From Pseudanabaena yagii GIHE-NHR1 (GTDB lineage: Bacteria > Cyanobacteriota > Cyanobacteriia > Pseudanabaenales > Pseudanabaenaceae): DNA of 64,000 bases. Position 1 is the first letter of the stretch. The number at the start of each line of letters is the position of its first letter. The translations under genes were made by a program, and so were the position numbers. Positions 27,450 to 37,161 of this stretch are shown here, piece by piece. The notes below the pieces were generated by a model. The model saw nothing but the letters and a program-made list of their open reading frames with translations. It was not told where the DNA came from and did no database searches. The stretch is from contig NZ_JAAVJL010000001.1 of NCBI RefSeq assembly GCF_012863495.1, positions 1,860,001 to 1,924,000 of the forward strand, in the 5' to 3' direction.

Positions 27450-28100
27450 ATGATTACAGCCACTAAACCTATTCAAAAAAGGCAAACTTGGGAAAAGGCA
27501 ACTTGGGAAGACTATGAAACACTGCGCGATGATCAACAGAGTGATCGCCGTAAGTTATTTTTTAATTGTGAGTATTTATGGGTAGAAATGGGCGCAGAAG
27601 GTATCAATCACTCTAAATTTGGCGATTTATTTGCGTTTATTTTGTACATTTTGGCTGACAAATTCCCCGATCTCAAATTGAGTACCTTTGGAGGCTGTCA
27701 GATCGAAAAAAAAGGCATAAGGGCTGCTGCTCCTGACATCGTGGTATATGTTGGCGATAATATTCCCGTTTGGAAGTCAGGGCAATCACGATTTATTGAT
27801 CTCGATCAGTGGCGATCGCCTGATCTCGTGGGTGAGATTTCTGATACCACTTTAGCGATCGATTTGGATGAAAAGAAGAGACTTTACGCAAGTTTAGGAA
27901 TTGCGGAATATTGGGTAATTGATGTACTAGCTGCTCGGATTTTTGCGTTTCGCTTGGATGAATCAAGCGTCTATCAGCAGTGCGAAGTTTCTCAAGTATT
28001 ACCAAATTTAGCGATCGCTTTACTAGAACAAACAATGGCAATGTTAGATACAAAAACTAATACAGAAGCTGCAATCTGGTTTTCGCAGCAATTAAACTAA
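27450..28100 (+). CDS. Uma2-family (DUF820) putative nuclease
   Basis: 216 residues of the Uma2 restriction-endonuclease-like fold abundant in cyanobacteria. Seen: KFGDLFAFILYILADK, APDIVVYVGDN (the core acidic strand), PDLVGEISD (second acidic E/D position) and EKKRLYASLGIAEYWVIDV (the K/E helix). Residue pattern PD...E.S...K fits a PD-(D/E)xK-type site. ATG start after a GGAG-type RBS. 36 bp before the next Uma2 gene. Role unknown. Confidence 0.85.
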   Translation: MITATKPIQKRQTWEKATWEDYETLRDDQQSDRRKLFFNCEYLWVEMGAEGINHSKFGDLFAFILYILADKFPDLKLSTFGGCQIEKKGIRAAAPDIVVYVGDNIPVWKSGQSRFIDLDQWRSPDLVGEISDTTLAIDLDEKKRLYASLGIAEYWVIDVLAARIFAFRLDESSVYQQCEVSQVLPNLAIALLEQTMAMLDTKTNTEAAIWFSQQLN

Positions 28101-28136
28101 CTAAATTTACCTAAATTGAGAGGGAGAGTTATCTTT

Positions 28137-28712
28137 ATGACAGTTCCAATGCTCACGAATAAGTTAGCGCATAAATTCCTATTGACGACTCAACAATATC
28201 ATCTCATGCACGAAGCTGGTGTTTTTCAAGAGGGCGATCGCTTTGAGCTAATTAACGGAGAAATTCAAACTATGTCCCCAATTGGTAGAAAACACGCAGT
28301 CTGTGTAACCCGTTTACAAGAACTATTTATTAGTCGTTTATTAGGCAAAGTACAGGTTTGGTCACAAAATCCTATTCTTTTGAATAATGGCTCAGAGCCT
28401 CAGCCCGATCTTGCCATTCTCAAACGTCGTGAGGATTTCTACGCTGATGGATTGCCAATCCCAGAAGATATTCTGTTAATTATCGAGGTTGCTGATAGTT
28501 CCATTGACTATGATCGCGATGTCAAAGCTCCTCTGTATGCGGTGGCGGGAATTCCTGAAATGTGGTTGTTTGATGTGAATAAAAAAGCGATCGAGGGATA
28601 TTCGCAACCATCGGCAAATGGATATAAGTTAATCAGACGCTACGATGAGAATGATACTCTATCAATTCTTGCTTTTCCTGATGTGACTTTCAATTGGAAT
28701 GAACTGTTTTAA
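28137..28712 (+). CDS. Second Uma2-family putative nuclease
   Basis: 191 residues from ATG 28137, chosen over an upstream TTG because GGGAGAG lies about nine bases before it. Seen: EGDRFELINGEIQTMSPIG, PQPDLAILKRREDFYADGL, LIIEVADSSIDYDRDVK and YAVAGIPEMWLFDV, the standard Uma2 core. It is only distantly similar to the gene upstream, so these are two Uma2 subfamilies rather than a recent tandem duplication. Probably cotranscribed. Confidence 0.87.
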   Translation: MTVPMLTNKLAHKFLLTTQQYHLMHEAGVFQEGDRFELINGEIQTMSPIGRKHAVCVTRLQELFISRLLGKVQVWSQNPILLNNGSEPQPDLAILKRREDFYADGLPIPEDILLIIEVADSSIDYDRDVKAPLYAVAGIPEMWLFDVNKKAIEGYSQPSANGYKLIRRYDENDTLSILAFPDVTFNWNELF

Positions 28713-28771
28713 TTTATAGCTTTTTTTGTTCGTGAGAGTCATAGGACTTGTTGATCATCTTTGTATAAATA

Positions 28772-29596
28772 TTAAGGTTTAAAATTTTCTCTGTATTCAT
28801 AAGTCTCCAACAAAAATGAACATAGGGTAGTTCCAGCCCCAACGACAAGTTTTGCATGTCTTGAGGTTAAACCTTTAGATTGCTGACCTCTTCCATGTCC
28901 AGAACCATAGAGATTTCTTAATTCAGCAATTCCGACAGCAACAGAGCCAAGATTATTCAAAATTTTCTTAATAGTATCTGAACCCTTTTTTGCGTTATCT
29001 ACTTCTTCAGGGGCAAGTTCTAATAATTTTTGAACTTGTTTCAATAATTTTGGTATGTCATCCTTTTTTTCATCATAACTCTCTTTATATCCATTCAAGA
29101 TTGTTTTTAGGGTAGCTTCAATAAGTTCTTTTGTAGAGCCAATCGCTAATGAAGGATCAGTTTTAATTGATGCATTAATTCTATCAATATATATGTACAA
29201 GTGTTCTGCATCTAAGCCCGCACTTGGAATGGTTTCGATAAATAGAGCATCCAAGGTATTTGATTCTATACGTCCATTTTCATACTTGTATCCATCTCTT
29301 TCTAAGTAGCGAATAAGCTTTTGTTTTCCTTCTTCATATTGAGATGGAGCTTGTATAAGAATATCTTCGTAAGCGTTCAGTATTTTTCTAATGTCTTGAG
29401 GATTACTCCAATCTAATGACGCATAGTAACACTCTACAAGTGAGCGACGTTGACCAGTCGGAAGTTTGTCTTCAGGTAAAGCTACACACTGTACATTATG
29501 ATTTTCAAAAAGCTCTGCAATTGTCCTTAACGTCCAGTCAACAAGCCATTCTTGAAATGCACGACGAGTTACCCTGCTAATTAAATCACGAGACAT
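28772..29596 (-). CDS. Abi_C-domain protein (abortive-infection family, C-terminal type)
   Basis: 274 residues. The C-terminal half contains IGSTKELIEATLKTILNGY followed by LLKQVQKLLEL and a terminal IAELRNLYGSGHGR, which matches the Abi_C family (PF14355-like). The LRNLYGSGHG stretch has the R-x6-H spacing of HEPN-type RNase motifs. The N-terminal 130 residues (WLVDWTLRTIAELFENHNV onwards) are helical without a clear domain. ATG start. Abi proteins are implicated in phage defence; for this protein that is inference from family and neighbourhood. Confidence 0.75.
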   Translation of the reverse strand: MSRDLISRVTRRAFQEWLVDWTLRTIAELFENHNVQCVALPEDKLPTGQRRSLVECYYASLDWSNPQDIRKILNAYEDILIQAPSQYEEGKQKLIRYLERDGYKYENGRIESNTLDALFIETIPSAGLDAEHLYIYIDRINASIKTDPSLAIGSTKELIEATLKTILNGYKESYDEKKDDIPKLLKQVQKLLELAPEEVDNAKKGSDTIKKILNNLGSVAVGIAELRNLYGSGHGRGQQSKGLTSRHAKLVVGAGTTLCSFLLETYEYRENFKP

Positions 29597-29896
29597 ATAA
29601 TATATTTTAAATCTAACTGGTTATACTAACAGATAATAGTTGGAGCCTTTATAAGCAAGTTTATCTAATTCATATAACCATCTGTCGATTGGTTACTAGA
29701 ATCTTAACTTTAATCTTGAAATAGTTTATTGCATACGAAAGATAATTCCCCATATTTAAAGCAGTATCTCAAATTCATTATAATGTCTTGGACACATAAC
29801 CCCAAAATCACGTCTATCCAAATTCAAAATATGGTCAACTAACTATTTTTTCAGTAAGCTAGACTAGTATCATACTTTTCCATCGAAACGAAATCC
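29597..29896. other. Intergenic, AT-rich, no gene seen
   Basis: 300 bp upstream of the Abi_C gene with stop codons in all frames. Presumably includes that gene's promoter; no repeat or hairpin stands out. Confidence 0.6.
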
Positions 29897-30124
29897 CTAA
29901 TTACGAATCGGATTCACTTCATTTGCTAAAATCTCTTCATCTATCTCTAGGATATCCTTTTCATTTGATGCGCCCAAACCTACATTGTGAGGTAGAGCCT
30001 CTTTTATCTCAACAGTCTTGTAGCGAAGATAGCCAATAAAAGTGACAAGATCAGGGAAAGAATCCTCTGGCAAGTTATCAATTAACTCAATAATCTGTTT
30101 TCGCGTTGGAGTGAGAGTATTCAT
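29897..30124 (-). CDS. Small hypothetical protein, DUF2281/antitoxin-like
   Basis: 75 residues from ATG 30124; a longer TTG-started reading from 30163 is less likely. The sequence LTPTRKQIIELIDNLPEDSF and VTFIGYLRYK resembles small DUF2281-type proteins that often accompany toxins in cyanobacteria. No partner toxin is adjacent. The upstream 80 bp are half of a direct repeat whose other copy lies near 31.0 kb. Confidence 0.55.
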   Translation of the reverse strand: MNTLTPTRKQIIELIDNLPEDSFPDLVTFIGYLRYKTVEIKEALPHNVGLGASNEKDILEIDEEILANEVNPIRN

Positions 30125-30127
30125 AAG

Positions 30128-30216
30128 TAAATATGAAAGATACTCATTATAATTTAGCTGCAAGATTAGGCGATCGCACTTTTAGCTAATTTTATGAGAA
30201 AGGCGATCGCATTATG
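30128..30216. repeat. Direct repeat, copy A, bracketing the HNH cassette
   Basis: Shares AAGATACTCAT, CAAGATTAGGCGATCGCACT, TTT(A/G)GCTA, ATTTTATG and GAAAGGCGATCGC in the same order with 30958-31050. The two copies are about 85% alike by eye and enclose the HNH and small upstream gene. Confidence 0.8.
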
Positions 30217-30673
30217 TTTCAATTGGATCAAGTGATGGCGGATGTAGCCCTGTTTGGATCCAAAATTGCCTTGTACTGCGGATCGAATCACCTTCGGGGT
30301 AACGCATATCATTTAGATCAAAGCGATCGCAAGTAGCCCTTCCGATTGATGTCACACCTTTAATTACAGTTCCGCCAGCAGTCCAAATAAAATGTTCAGC
30401 CCAATCTTGTTTTCGCGGATTGAAAACAGGGACAATTTGTTGCGTTTCTACATCAAACCCAGCCACAAAGTTATATCGCCTTTCATTGCAACGACGGCAA
30501 GCAAGCGCAAGATTATCAACATCATCAGATCCACCTAGCGAAGCAGGAATGACATGATCAATCGTAAATCGAGATGCGCTGAGTCTTTCAGATGAGTGAC
30601 AGTATTCACAGAGAAAACCTGCTCTTTCCCGAATAATTTGTCTAGTTGAATCAGGGATTGGTATTTTGAGCAA
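30212..30673 (-). CDS. HNH endonuclease
   Basis: 153 residues. CEYCHSSERLSASRFTIDHV, IPASLGGSDDVDNLALACRR and CNERRYNF form the HNH beta-beta-alpha metal finger with its four cysteines (CxxC...CxxC). TTG start overlapping the upstream small gene by 23 bp. A C-terminal segment after NPRKQDWAEHF is typical of a cyanobacterial HNH subfamily. Possible roles are defence, or host of a homing-type mobile unit; the flanking direct repeats favour mobility. Confidence 0.85.
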   Translation of the reverse strand: MLKIPIPDSTRQIIRERAGFLCEYCHSSERLSASRFTIDHVIPASLGGSDDVDNLALACRRCNERRYNFVAGFDVETQQIVPVFNPRKQDWAEHFIWTAGGTVIKGVTSIGRATCDRFDLNDMRYPEGDSIRSTRQFWIQTGLHPPSLDPIET

Positions 30674-30893
30674 TTAGCATCGCATTCATATGTGTAAATA
30701 TCCGATCTAACTCACCTATCGCTTCTAGTTCCGCAATTTCTTCCAATGCAAGTTCATCTGCTTTCTTTTTATCTAAAAGTAGTTCCATTCGATCTTGTAA
30801 GCGATCGCTAAACGTAAACAGACTGAGATCACCAGTTTTCTTAACAGCGATCTCATGGAGAAATAGCGAAGGCTTAGTAAGAGTTGTAACCAT
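30651..30893 (-). CDS. Small hypothetical protein coupled to HNH nuclease
   Basis: 80 residues, no recognised domain. The helical segment LQDRMELLLDKKKADELALE and EEIAELEAIGELDRIFTHMN suggests a coiled-coil. The overlap of 23 bp with the HNH gene and co-orientation imply a two-gene unit. It might be an inhibitor or specificity partner; nothing in the sequence decides this. Confidence 0.7.
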   Translation of the reverse strand: MVTTLTKPSLFLHEIAVKKTGDLSLFTFSDRLQDRMELLLDKKKADELALEEIAELEAIGELDRIFTHMNAMLIAQNTNP

Positions 30894-30957
30894 AGAATTT
30901 TTGTAACAGCCTAATATGCAAGTATCATAGCATCTGGCATCAGAAAGTATTTATGGG

Positions 30958-31050
30958 TAAACATCAAAAAGATACTCATCGTATTTTGACTACAAGATTA
31001 GGCGATCGCACTTTTGGCTAGCTGATTTTATGGGAAAGGCGATCGCTTTG
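30958..31050. repeat. Direct repeat, copy B
   Basis: Second copy of the 30128-30216 repeat, in the same orientation, upstream of the small gene/HNH pair. Confidence 0.8.
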
Positions 31051-31132
31051 AACTTTTAGAAAACTCATAGCGATCGCCTTTATAGTTTATTGATTTTGCT
31101 AATTTACTGACGAGAAATTAAGCAAATATTGA

Positions 31133-31885
31133 TTACACAACTGCTTGGTTTGCAACATTGCTATCAATTGCTTCTCTAAGAGCACGAACAGTCGCAATCA
31201 TCGAAACCACATCATTCAATTGGTTAACGGCAGAACCAACACCAACACCAGACGCTCCAGCAGCGATCGCCATTGGTGCAGTGATATTGCTCAAACCAGA
31301 AGCACACATTACAGGGATAGAAACTGCGCGGCTGATAGCATGGGCAGCAGCAAGGGTAGGCGATGCCTTTTCGATCGCACCAAGGACACCTGCATGGGTT
31401 GGAGCAGAGCTTGTACCACCTTCAGTTTGGATGATGTCTGCACCGATTGCTTCGAGTTTCTCAGCGAGGGTGACTTGCTCATCGAGGGGCAATGTATGAG
31501 GAACGGTGACGGAAATTGCAGTGTGGGGCAATAATTCTCTGGTTTCTGCGGTCAGAGCAATGATTTCGTCGGCAGTAAATACACGACCTTGAGCATAGAA
31601 ACTATCGTAGTTACCGATTTCAACAAGATCAGCACCATTAGCTACAGCCTCAGCCAACTTGTGAGCTTCGACAGCCGATACACAAATGGGCAAGGAGCAA
31701 TTAGCCTTAGTGATCGCAATTAGTTCTGCATCAGCCGCAATATCAACAAATGTTGCGCCACCGCGATCGGCTGCTTGCACAACCATTTTCACAGAGTCGC
31801 GATCAAAGTTATGGAGACCGCTAATAATCTTGAGAGCGCTGCGGCGGCTAAAAGCGGTTGCTAAGGTAAGGGGTAAACGGGACAT
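31133..31885 (-). CDS. ycf23: Ycf23 / DUF561 TIM-barrel protein
   Basis: 250 residues. LKIISGLHNFDRDSVKMVVQ, GGATFVDIAAD, PICVSAVEAHKLAEAVANGA and IIQTEGGTSSAPTHAGVLG are hallmarks of Ycf23, a (beta/alpha)8 protein conserved in cyanobacteria and algal plastids. Biochemical function not established. ATG start, no operon partner. Confidence 0.9.
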   Translation of the reverse strand: MSRLPLTLATAFSRRSALKIISGLHNFDRDSVKMVVQAADRGGATFVDIAADAELIAITKANCSLPICVSAVEAHKLAEAVANGADLVEIGNYDSFYAQGRVFTADEIIALTAETRELLPHTAISVTVPHTLPLDEQVTLAEKLEAIGADIIQTEGGTSSAPTHAGVLGAIEKASPTLAAAHAISRAVSIPVMCASGLSNITAPMAIAAGASGVGVGSAVNQLNDVVSMIATVRALREAIDSNVANQAVV

Positions 31886-33324
<1,439 letters not shown>

Positions 33325-33327
<3 letters not shown>

Positions 33328-33377
33328 ACTTGATAATAAATTGCCGCGCGTAGCGCAGCAATTTATTATCAAGTTTA
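33325..33377. repeat. Palindrome overlapping the gap stop codon
   Basis: 20-bp arms TAAACTTGATAATAAATTGC (33325-33344) and its complement (33358-33377). The inner GCGC/GCGC pairs around GTA, one mismatch between. It may act as the gap terminator; the gap TAA is its first three bases. Confidence 0.85.
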
Positions 33378-33388
33378 GACTTGAAGAT

Positions 33389-34529
33389 CTTAGTACAGGA
33401 CAAAAAGTTGCAAAAGTAGGCAGGGAGGGGTTTTATAAAAGATAACCACATCGTAAATAAAACCCCTATGAAAGAGATTAACCTATTCCGAGAAAAGTTG
33501 CAGCAACATCTGCAATGGAATAGAGCAAGACTAGCCTTTGTGTCCATGTTCTTGATCGCGCTAATGCGAGTAAAGACAGTAAACCTAGCTGAAATTGCCA
33601 CAGGATTTAGTGGTTATGCCAAAGTCGAATCACACTATAAGAGGTTACAGAGATTTTTTCGAGACTTTGAAGTGGACTATGAAAAGATCGCACTCATGGT
33701 CGTCAAAGTCATGCAAATCCCCGAACCTTGGGTAATTTCTATCGACCGCACCGATTGGGAATTCGGTAAAACCGTGTTTAATGTGCTGACATTGGGAATA
33801 GTGCATTACGGTATTGCATTCCCGTTGGTATGGATGATGCTGGACAAAAAAGGTAACTCAAACACCCGTGAGCGCTGTGAATTGTGTAATCGATTTCTGG
33901 AAATATTTGGAGACCGCAAAATCGACTTTTTGAGTGCAGACCGAGAGTTTGTCGGTGAGGATTGGTTAGATTACTTGTTGTGTGAACCATGTAACCGTTT
34001 TCGTATCCGCATTCGTAAAAATACTTTGCTCAATGACGGGCAGAAAAAACTGCGTGCCGACATTTGTTTTCAAGACCTCCAAGTTGGTCAGTCCAAAGTA
34101 TTGTCCAAGCCCAGAAAGGTTTGGAACCATTGGCTTCGTATAGCCGCTATGCGTCTTGATGATGGCGATTTATTAATTGTCGCGACGACTCATGACCCTG
34201 ATACGGCTATTGCTGACTATGCTAAGCGTTGGGCTATTGAGACTTTATTCGGGTGCTTTAAAACCCGTGGCTTTTGTTTGGAGTCCACTCATCTTCAAGA
34301 TCCTGAACGTCTTTCCAAACTAATTGCTTTGCTTACTCTGGCTTTATGTTGGGCTTTTTCTTCTGGGCTTTGGTTGGCTCAACTAAATCCCCTCAAGCCT
34401 AAAAAACACGGTCGTCTTCCTAAAAGCATTTTTCGCCTTGGTTTTGATTTCCTTCGTCACATCATCTTTGACTTACATCTCAATTCTCAAGCCTTCTTTA
34501 ACTCCATTAAATTTTTGTCCTGTACTTAG
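33389..34529 (+). mobile_element. IS4-family insertion sequence, apparently intact
   Basis: 1141 bp bounded by CTTAGTACAGGACAAAAA and its complement (one mismatch over 18 bp). It is flanked by a 9-bp direct repeat CTTGAAGAT (33380-33388 and 34530-34538). The transposase stop codon occupies the last three bases of the element. Inserted between gap's palindrome and another palindrome at 34548. Confidence 0.9.
33468..34529 (+). CDS. IS4-family DDE transposase
   Basis: 353 residues. WVISIDRTDWEFG carries the first catalytic Asp, FLSADREFVG the second, and YAKRWAIETLFGCFKTRG is the Y-x2-R-x3-E-x6-K signature of IS4 with the Glu. The reading frame is full-length, and the IS has matching target duplications, so it is likely active. 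ATG start. Confidence 0.93.
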   Translation: MKEINLFREKLQQHLQWNRARLAFVSMFLIALMRVKTVNLAEIATGFSGYAKVESHYKRLQRFFRDFEVDYEKIALMVVKVMQIPEPWVISIDRTDWEFGKTVFNVLTLGIVHYGIAFPLVWMMLDKKGNSNTRERCELCNRFLEIFGDRKIDFLSADREFVGEDWLDYLLCEPCNRFRIRIRKNTLLNDGQKKLRADICFQDLQVGQSKVLSKPRKVWNHWLRIAAMRLDDGDLLIVATTHDPDTAIADYAKRWAIETLFGCFKTRGFCLESTHLQDPERLSKLIALLTLALCWAFSSGLWLAQLNPLKPKKHGRLPKSIFRLGFDFLRHIIFDLHLNSQAFFNSIKFLSCT

Positions 34530-34546
34530 CTTGAAGATACAAAAGA

Positions 34547-34607
34547 AAATAAAGAAGCGATTTTTGTAGCGTGGCTTTGCCACGCTACAAAAATCGCTTC
34601 TTTATTA
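34547..34607. repeat. Long perfect palindrome, 27-28 bp arms
   Basis: Arms 34548-34574 and 34580-34606 pair perfectly, the central C-TTT-G extending the stem by one. The core is TTTTTGTAGCGTGG. Lies immediately downstream of the IS4-type element's target repeat. Confidence 0.88.
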
Positions 34608-34803
34608 AAACGAATTTACTGGTTTTTGAGCACATTTAGCGCGAGCTTCTCCCACACTAAATCTCTGATTAGTATTACAATTAGAGTAGATAAGACTGTT
34701 TCTATTATTCTCCTGCGAAACCTCAAGAATCAACTTAAATAAAGTTTTATATTGTGAATTTTGTCGTCTGTAGAATACACAATGCTTAGGAGGTAATAGT
34801 CTT

Positions 34804-35244
34804 ATGGTACGTCATTATCAAGAAAAGATCATTTCCCTGTGGAGCGTTTTCTTACTCGGTTTACTTTTCCATACACAACTAGGATTGATGCCATTATTTC
34901 ATGGGCTGAATGTGGTCGTATCGCAGGCTCAAAATATGGACGCGATCGCCCCAGTGATGTGGTTAATGCTTGTCTTTTTTGCACTACCAATGGCAGAAAT
35001 TGTTGGCACGACTTTAACTAATAACAGACAATATCGAACATTCCATTTTGGATTTACAGTCCTGTATAGCTTCCTAAATTTATCGCATGTGATTGCCGAT
35101 CTGATGGTGCAACCAATCATTTGGTATCAAATTGTCTTGATGCTGATTTTATTGATCATTGGGTTGTTGATTAATCTAGTTGCTTGGCAATGGATGCGTG
35201 ATGGAAGAAACATTCATATGAAAGACAGTGAGCGGTTCGCTTAA
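34804..35244 (+). CDS. Small integral membrane protein, unknown
   Basis: 146 residues with four hydrophobic segments (IISLWSVFLLGLLFHTQL, APVMWLMLVFFALPMAEI, FHFGFTVLYSFLNLSHVI, IVLMLILLIIGLLINLVA). A GGAGG-type RBS (TAGGAGGTAATAGTCTT) precedes the ATG. No recognised domain. The 3' end overlaps the convergent cyclase gene by 69 bp. Confidence 0.75.
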   Translation: MVRHYQEKIISLWSVFLLGLLFHTQLGLMPLFHGLNVVVSQAQNMDAIAPVMWLMLVFFALPMAEIVGTTLTNNRQYRTFHFGFTVLYSFLNLSHVIADLMVQPIIWYQIVLMLILLIIGLLINLVAWQWMRDGRNIHMKDSERFA

Positions 35245-36285
35245 TCCTTTTAAGTTCGCCGAACTCTTATAAAGATGGTAATTGTTTGGATTCGTGATCG
35301 CCTCTGCATAGCTCAGCAATGATTCAGTAAATACGATGTCATTACCTTGGCTGAGTCCTTCGACTCTAGCAGCAGTATTGACCGTTGTACCAAAGTAATC
35401 AGATCGATCATTGAGGTTAACGCTAATGCAAGCCCCTGCATGAATACCAATTTTGAGAATGAGTTGCGGATCGGTTGACTCAAATTGCTGATTGAAATAC
35501 TGCATGGCTTCTTGCATCGCGATCGCGGCTTTCAGACCATCATCGGGTGATGTAAAGCTAGCCATAATTGCATCCCCAATGGTTTTAATCACGGCTCCAT
35601 TGTGGCGATCGACTATTTGAAAGAGAAGATTGAAATGTTGACGGACTAAACTATAGGCTTGGGAATCCCCCCTTTGACTATAGAGAGCCGTTGAACCAGC
35701 TAGATCTGTAAATAAAATCGTGACTTGGCGAATCAGTAAGCTTTCGTTAGGTGGAATAGTTTCACGGGGAAAGAGTTCGCGGAACATCTGCAAAGTTAAG
35801 AGGCGATGTCCTGAGACCACACCATATTGAGCATCAATCTGATTCCGAAATTCAGGATCATTGGCTTCTTGGGGAAGAGATCGCAATCTTTCGTCAATGC
35901 TAAAGGTAACACGCACCTGATGATCCGCATCTGACTGATGTTTATGACGACAGACTGGGCAAACATGGAAACTTTTCAGCTTTCCTAATTGGGTTGCCGC
36001 AAAATCAACTCCCTGACACATGGGACATTGAATATCCCAATTAAGAGTAACGATTCCTTCCTTCAAGGCAACTACTAATAATTTTAAGGTGTCCCGCTCC
36101 GAGAGTTGTAATTGTTCAGCAATTAGTCGTGGATTTGCGTGATAAAGCGATCGGCTATCAGGATTTTGGAGAAAAGTAATGAAATGCTCTTGTACACGAA
36201 TGTCAATTTCATATTGACTCAAAGACTTTACTGCTTGAGCGATCGCATTATTAGTCTGTCGATTTGAAGTAAAGAGTTTTAGCAT
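35176..36285 (-). CDS. Class III adenylate/guanylate cyclase
   Basis: 369 residues. The N-terminal half contains a four-Cys zinc-ribbon-like segment (CPMCQGVD...FHVCPVCRHK, about 88-118). The C-terminal catalytic domain starts VTILFTDLAGSTALYSQRGD with the first metal Asp, has VIKTIGDAIMASFTSPDDG with the second, and NTAARVEGLSQGND with the transition-state Asn/Arg. It makes cAMP or cGMP; the substrate-determining residues were not resolved. No receiver, GAF or CHASE domain. ATG start; 3' end overlaps the opposite gene. Confidence 0.88.
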   Translation of the reverse strand: MLKLFTSNRQTNNAIAQAVKSLSQYEIDIRVQEHFITFLQNPDSRSLYHANPRLIAEQLQLSERDTLKLLVVALKEGIVTLNWDIQCPMCQGVDFAATQLGKLKSFHVCPVCRHKHQSDADHQVRVTFSIDERLRSLPQEANDPEFRNQIDAQYGVVSGHRLLTLQMFRELFPRETIPPNESLLIRQVTILFTDLAGSTALYSQRGDSQAYSLVRQHFNLLFQIVDRHNGAVIKTIGDAIMASFTSPDDGLKAAIAMQEAMQYFNQQFESTDPQLILKIGIHAGACISVNLNDRSDYFGTTVNTAARVEGLSQGNDIVFTESLLSYAEAITNPNNYHLYKSSANLKGLSEPLTVFHMNVSSITHPLPSN

Positions 36286-36663
36286 AGTTGCATTTTAAAT
36301 ATCGCCAAGCGATAAATTGGATTTGATAAGTAACAATCTGCTGCGTCTCAATTGTATTTCTCAAAATTCCTAAAAGTTATGCCTTCTCAATCATAAAACT
36401 TATTGCCAGTAATTATGTGAGAAATTTGGGCTATGGCAATATAAGTTGATGCAAATAATCATCCATTTTGCCCTAAAATCCCGCTATCTACAGATATTCA
36501 TAAACAATATTTTGTTTAACTTATTTAAACTTATTTAATATTAATGAGAATCATCAAGGAATTTGATCATTCGTTGACATGGCTAAAGTCTCACTGTAGT
36601 ATTGCGACTATTGTATCCCGAATTCAAAATTTACAGAATTATAAATAGATATGAGGAAATAAT
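36286..36663. other. Intergenic, no gene seen
   Basis: 378 bp between divergent cyclase and DUF805 genes. AT-rich, with no repeat or open frame of note. The RBS-like ATATGAGGAAATAAT lies before 36664. Confidence 0.6.
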
Positions 36664-37011
36664 ATGGAATGGTATTTACTGGCTTTAAAAAAGTATGCAG
36701 AATTTAATGGAAGGGCAAAGCGAAATGAATACTGGTACTTTGTTCTATTCAACTTTCTAATTGCACTAGTACTAGGATTTATCGACGGACTTCTCCATTT
36801 GACTGTTGCAGGTGGACTTGGTGTACTTGGTAGCTTGTATTCTTTGGCTGTCTTAGTTCCTGGAATTGCAGCAGGCATTAGGAGATTACATGACACAGGT
36901 CGCAGTGGATGGTGGCTATTGATCGGATTCATTCCATTTGTTGGTGTCATTATTTTGATCGTCTTTTTAGCTTCAGAAAGTCAACCTGAACCCAATCAAT
37001 ATGACGCATAG
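36664..37011 (+). CDS. DUF805 family membrane protein
   Basis: 115 residues. KKYAEFNGRAKRNEYWYFVL is the DUF805 opening motif, with three hydrophobic helices and the conserved GIAAGIRRLHDTGRSGWWLL. Function unknown, inner membrane. ATG start with GAGG upstream. Confidence 0.9.
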   Translation: MEWYLLALKKYAEFNGRAKRNEYWYFVLFNFLIALVLGFIDGLLHLTVAGGLGVLGSLYSLAVLVPGIAAGIRRLHDTGRSGWWLLIGFIPFVGVIILIVFLASESQPEPNQYDA

Positions 37012-37161
37012 GGTATAAATTCAAGCTGTTTTAGTTAGTAGAGAAACTAATCTAAATTAATCTATAAGATTTGTTTGGAAGACAACTCCAGAAGCTCTGT
37101 TAGCTTTATACAGCTTGAGATCCATGATCCACAATTCTTGTGTTTGACTGAATTTGAGATA

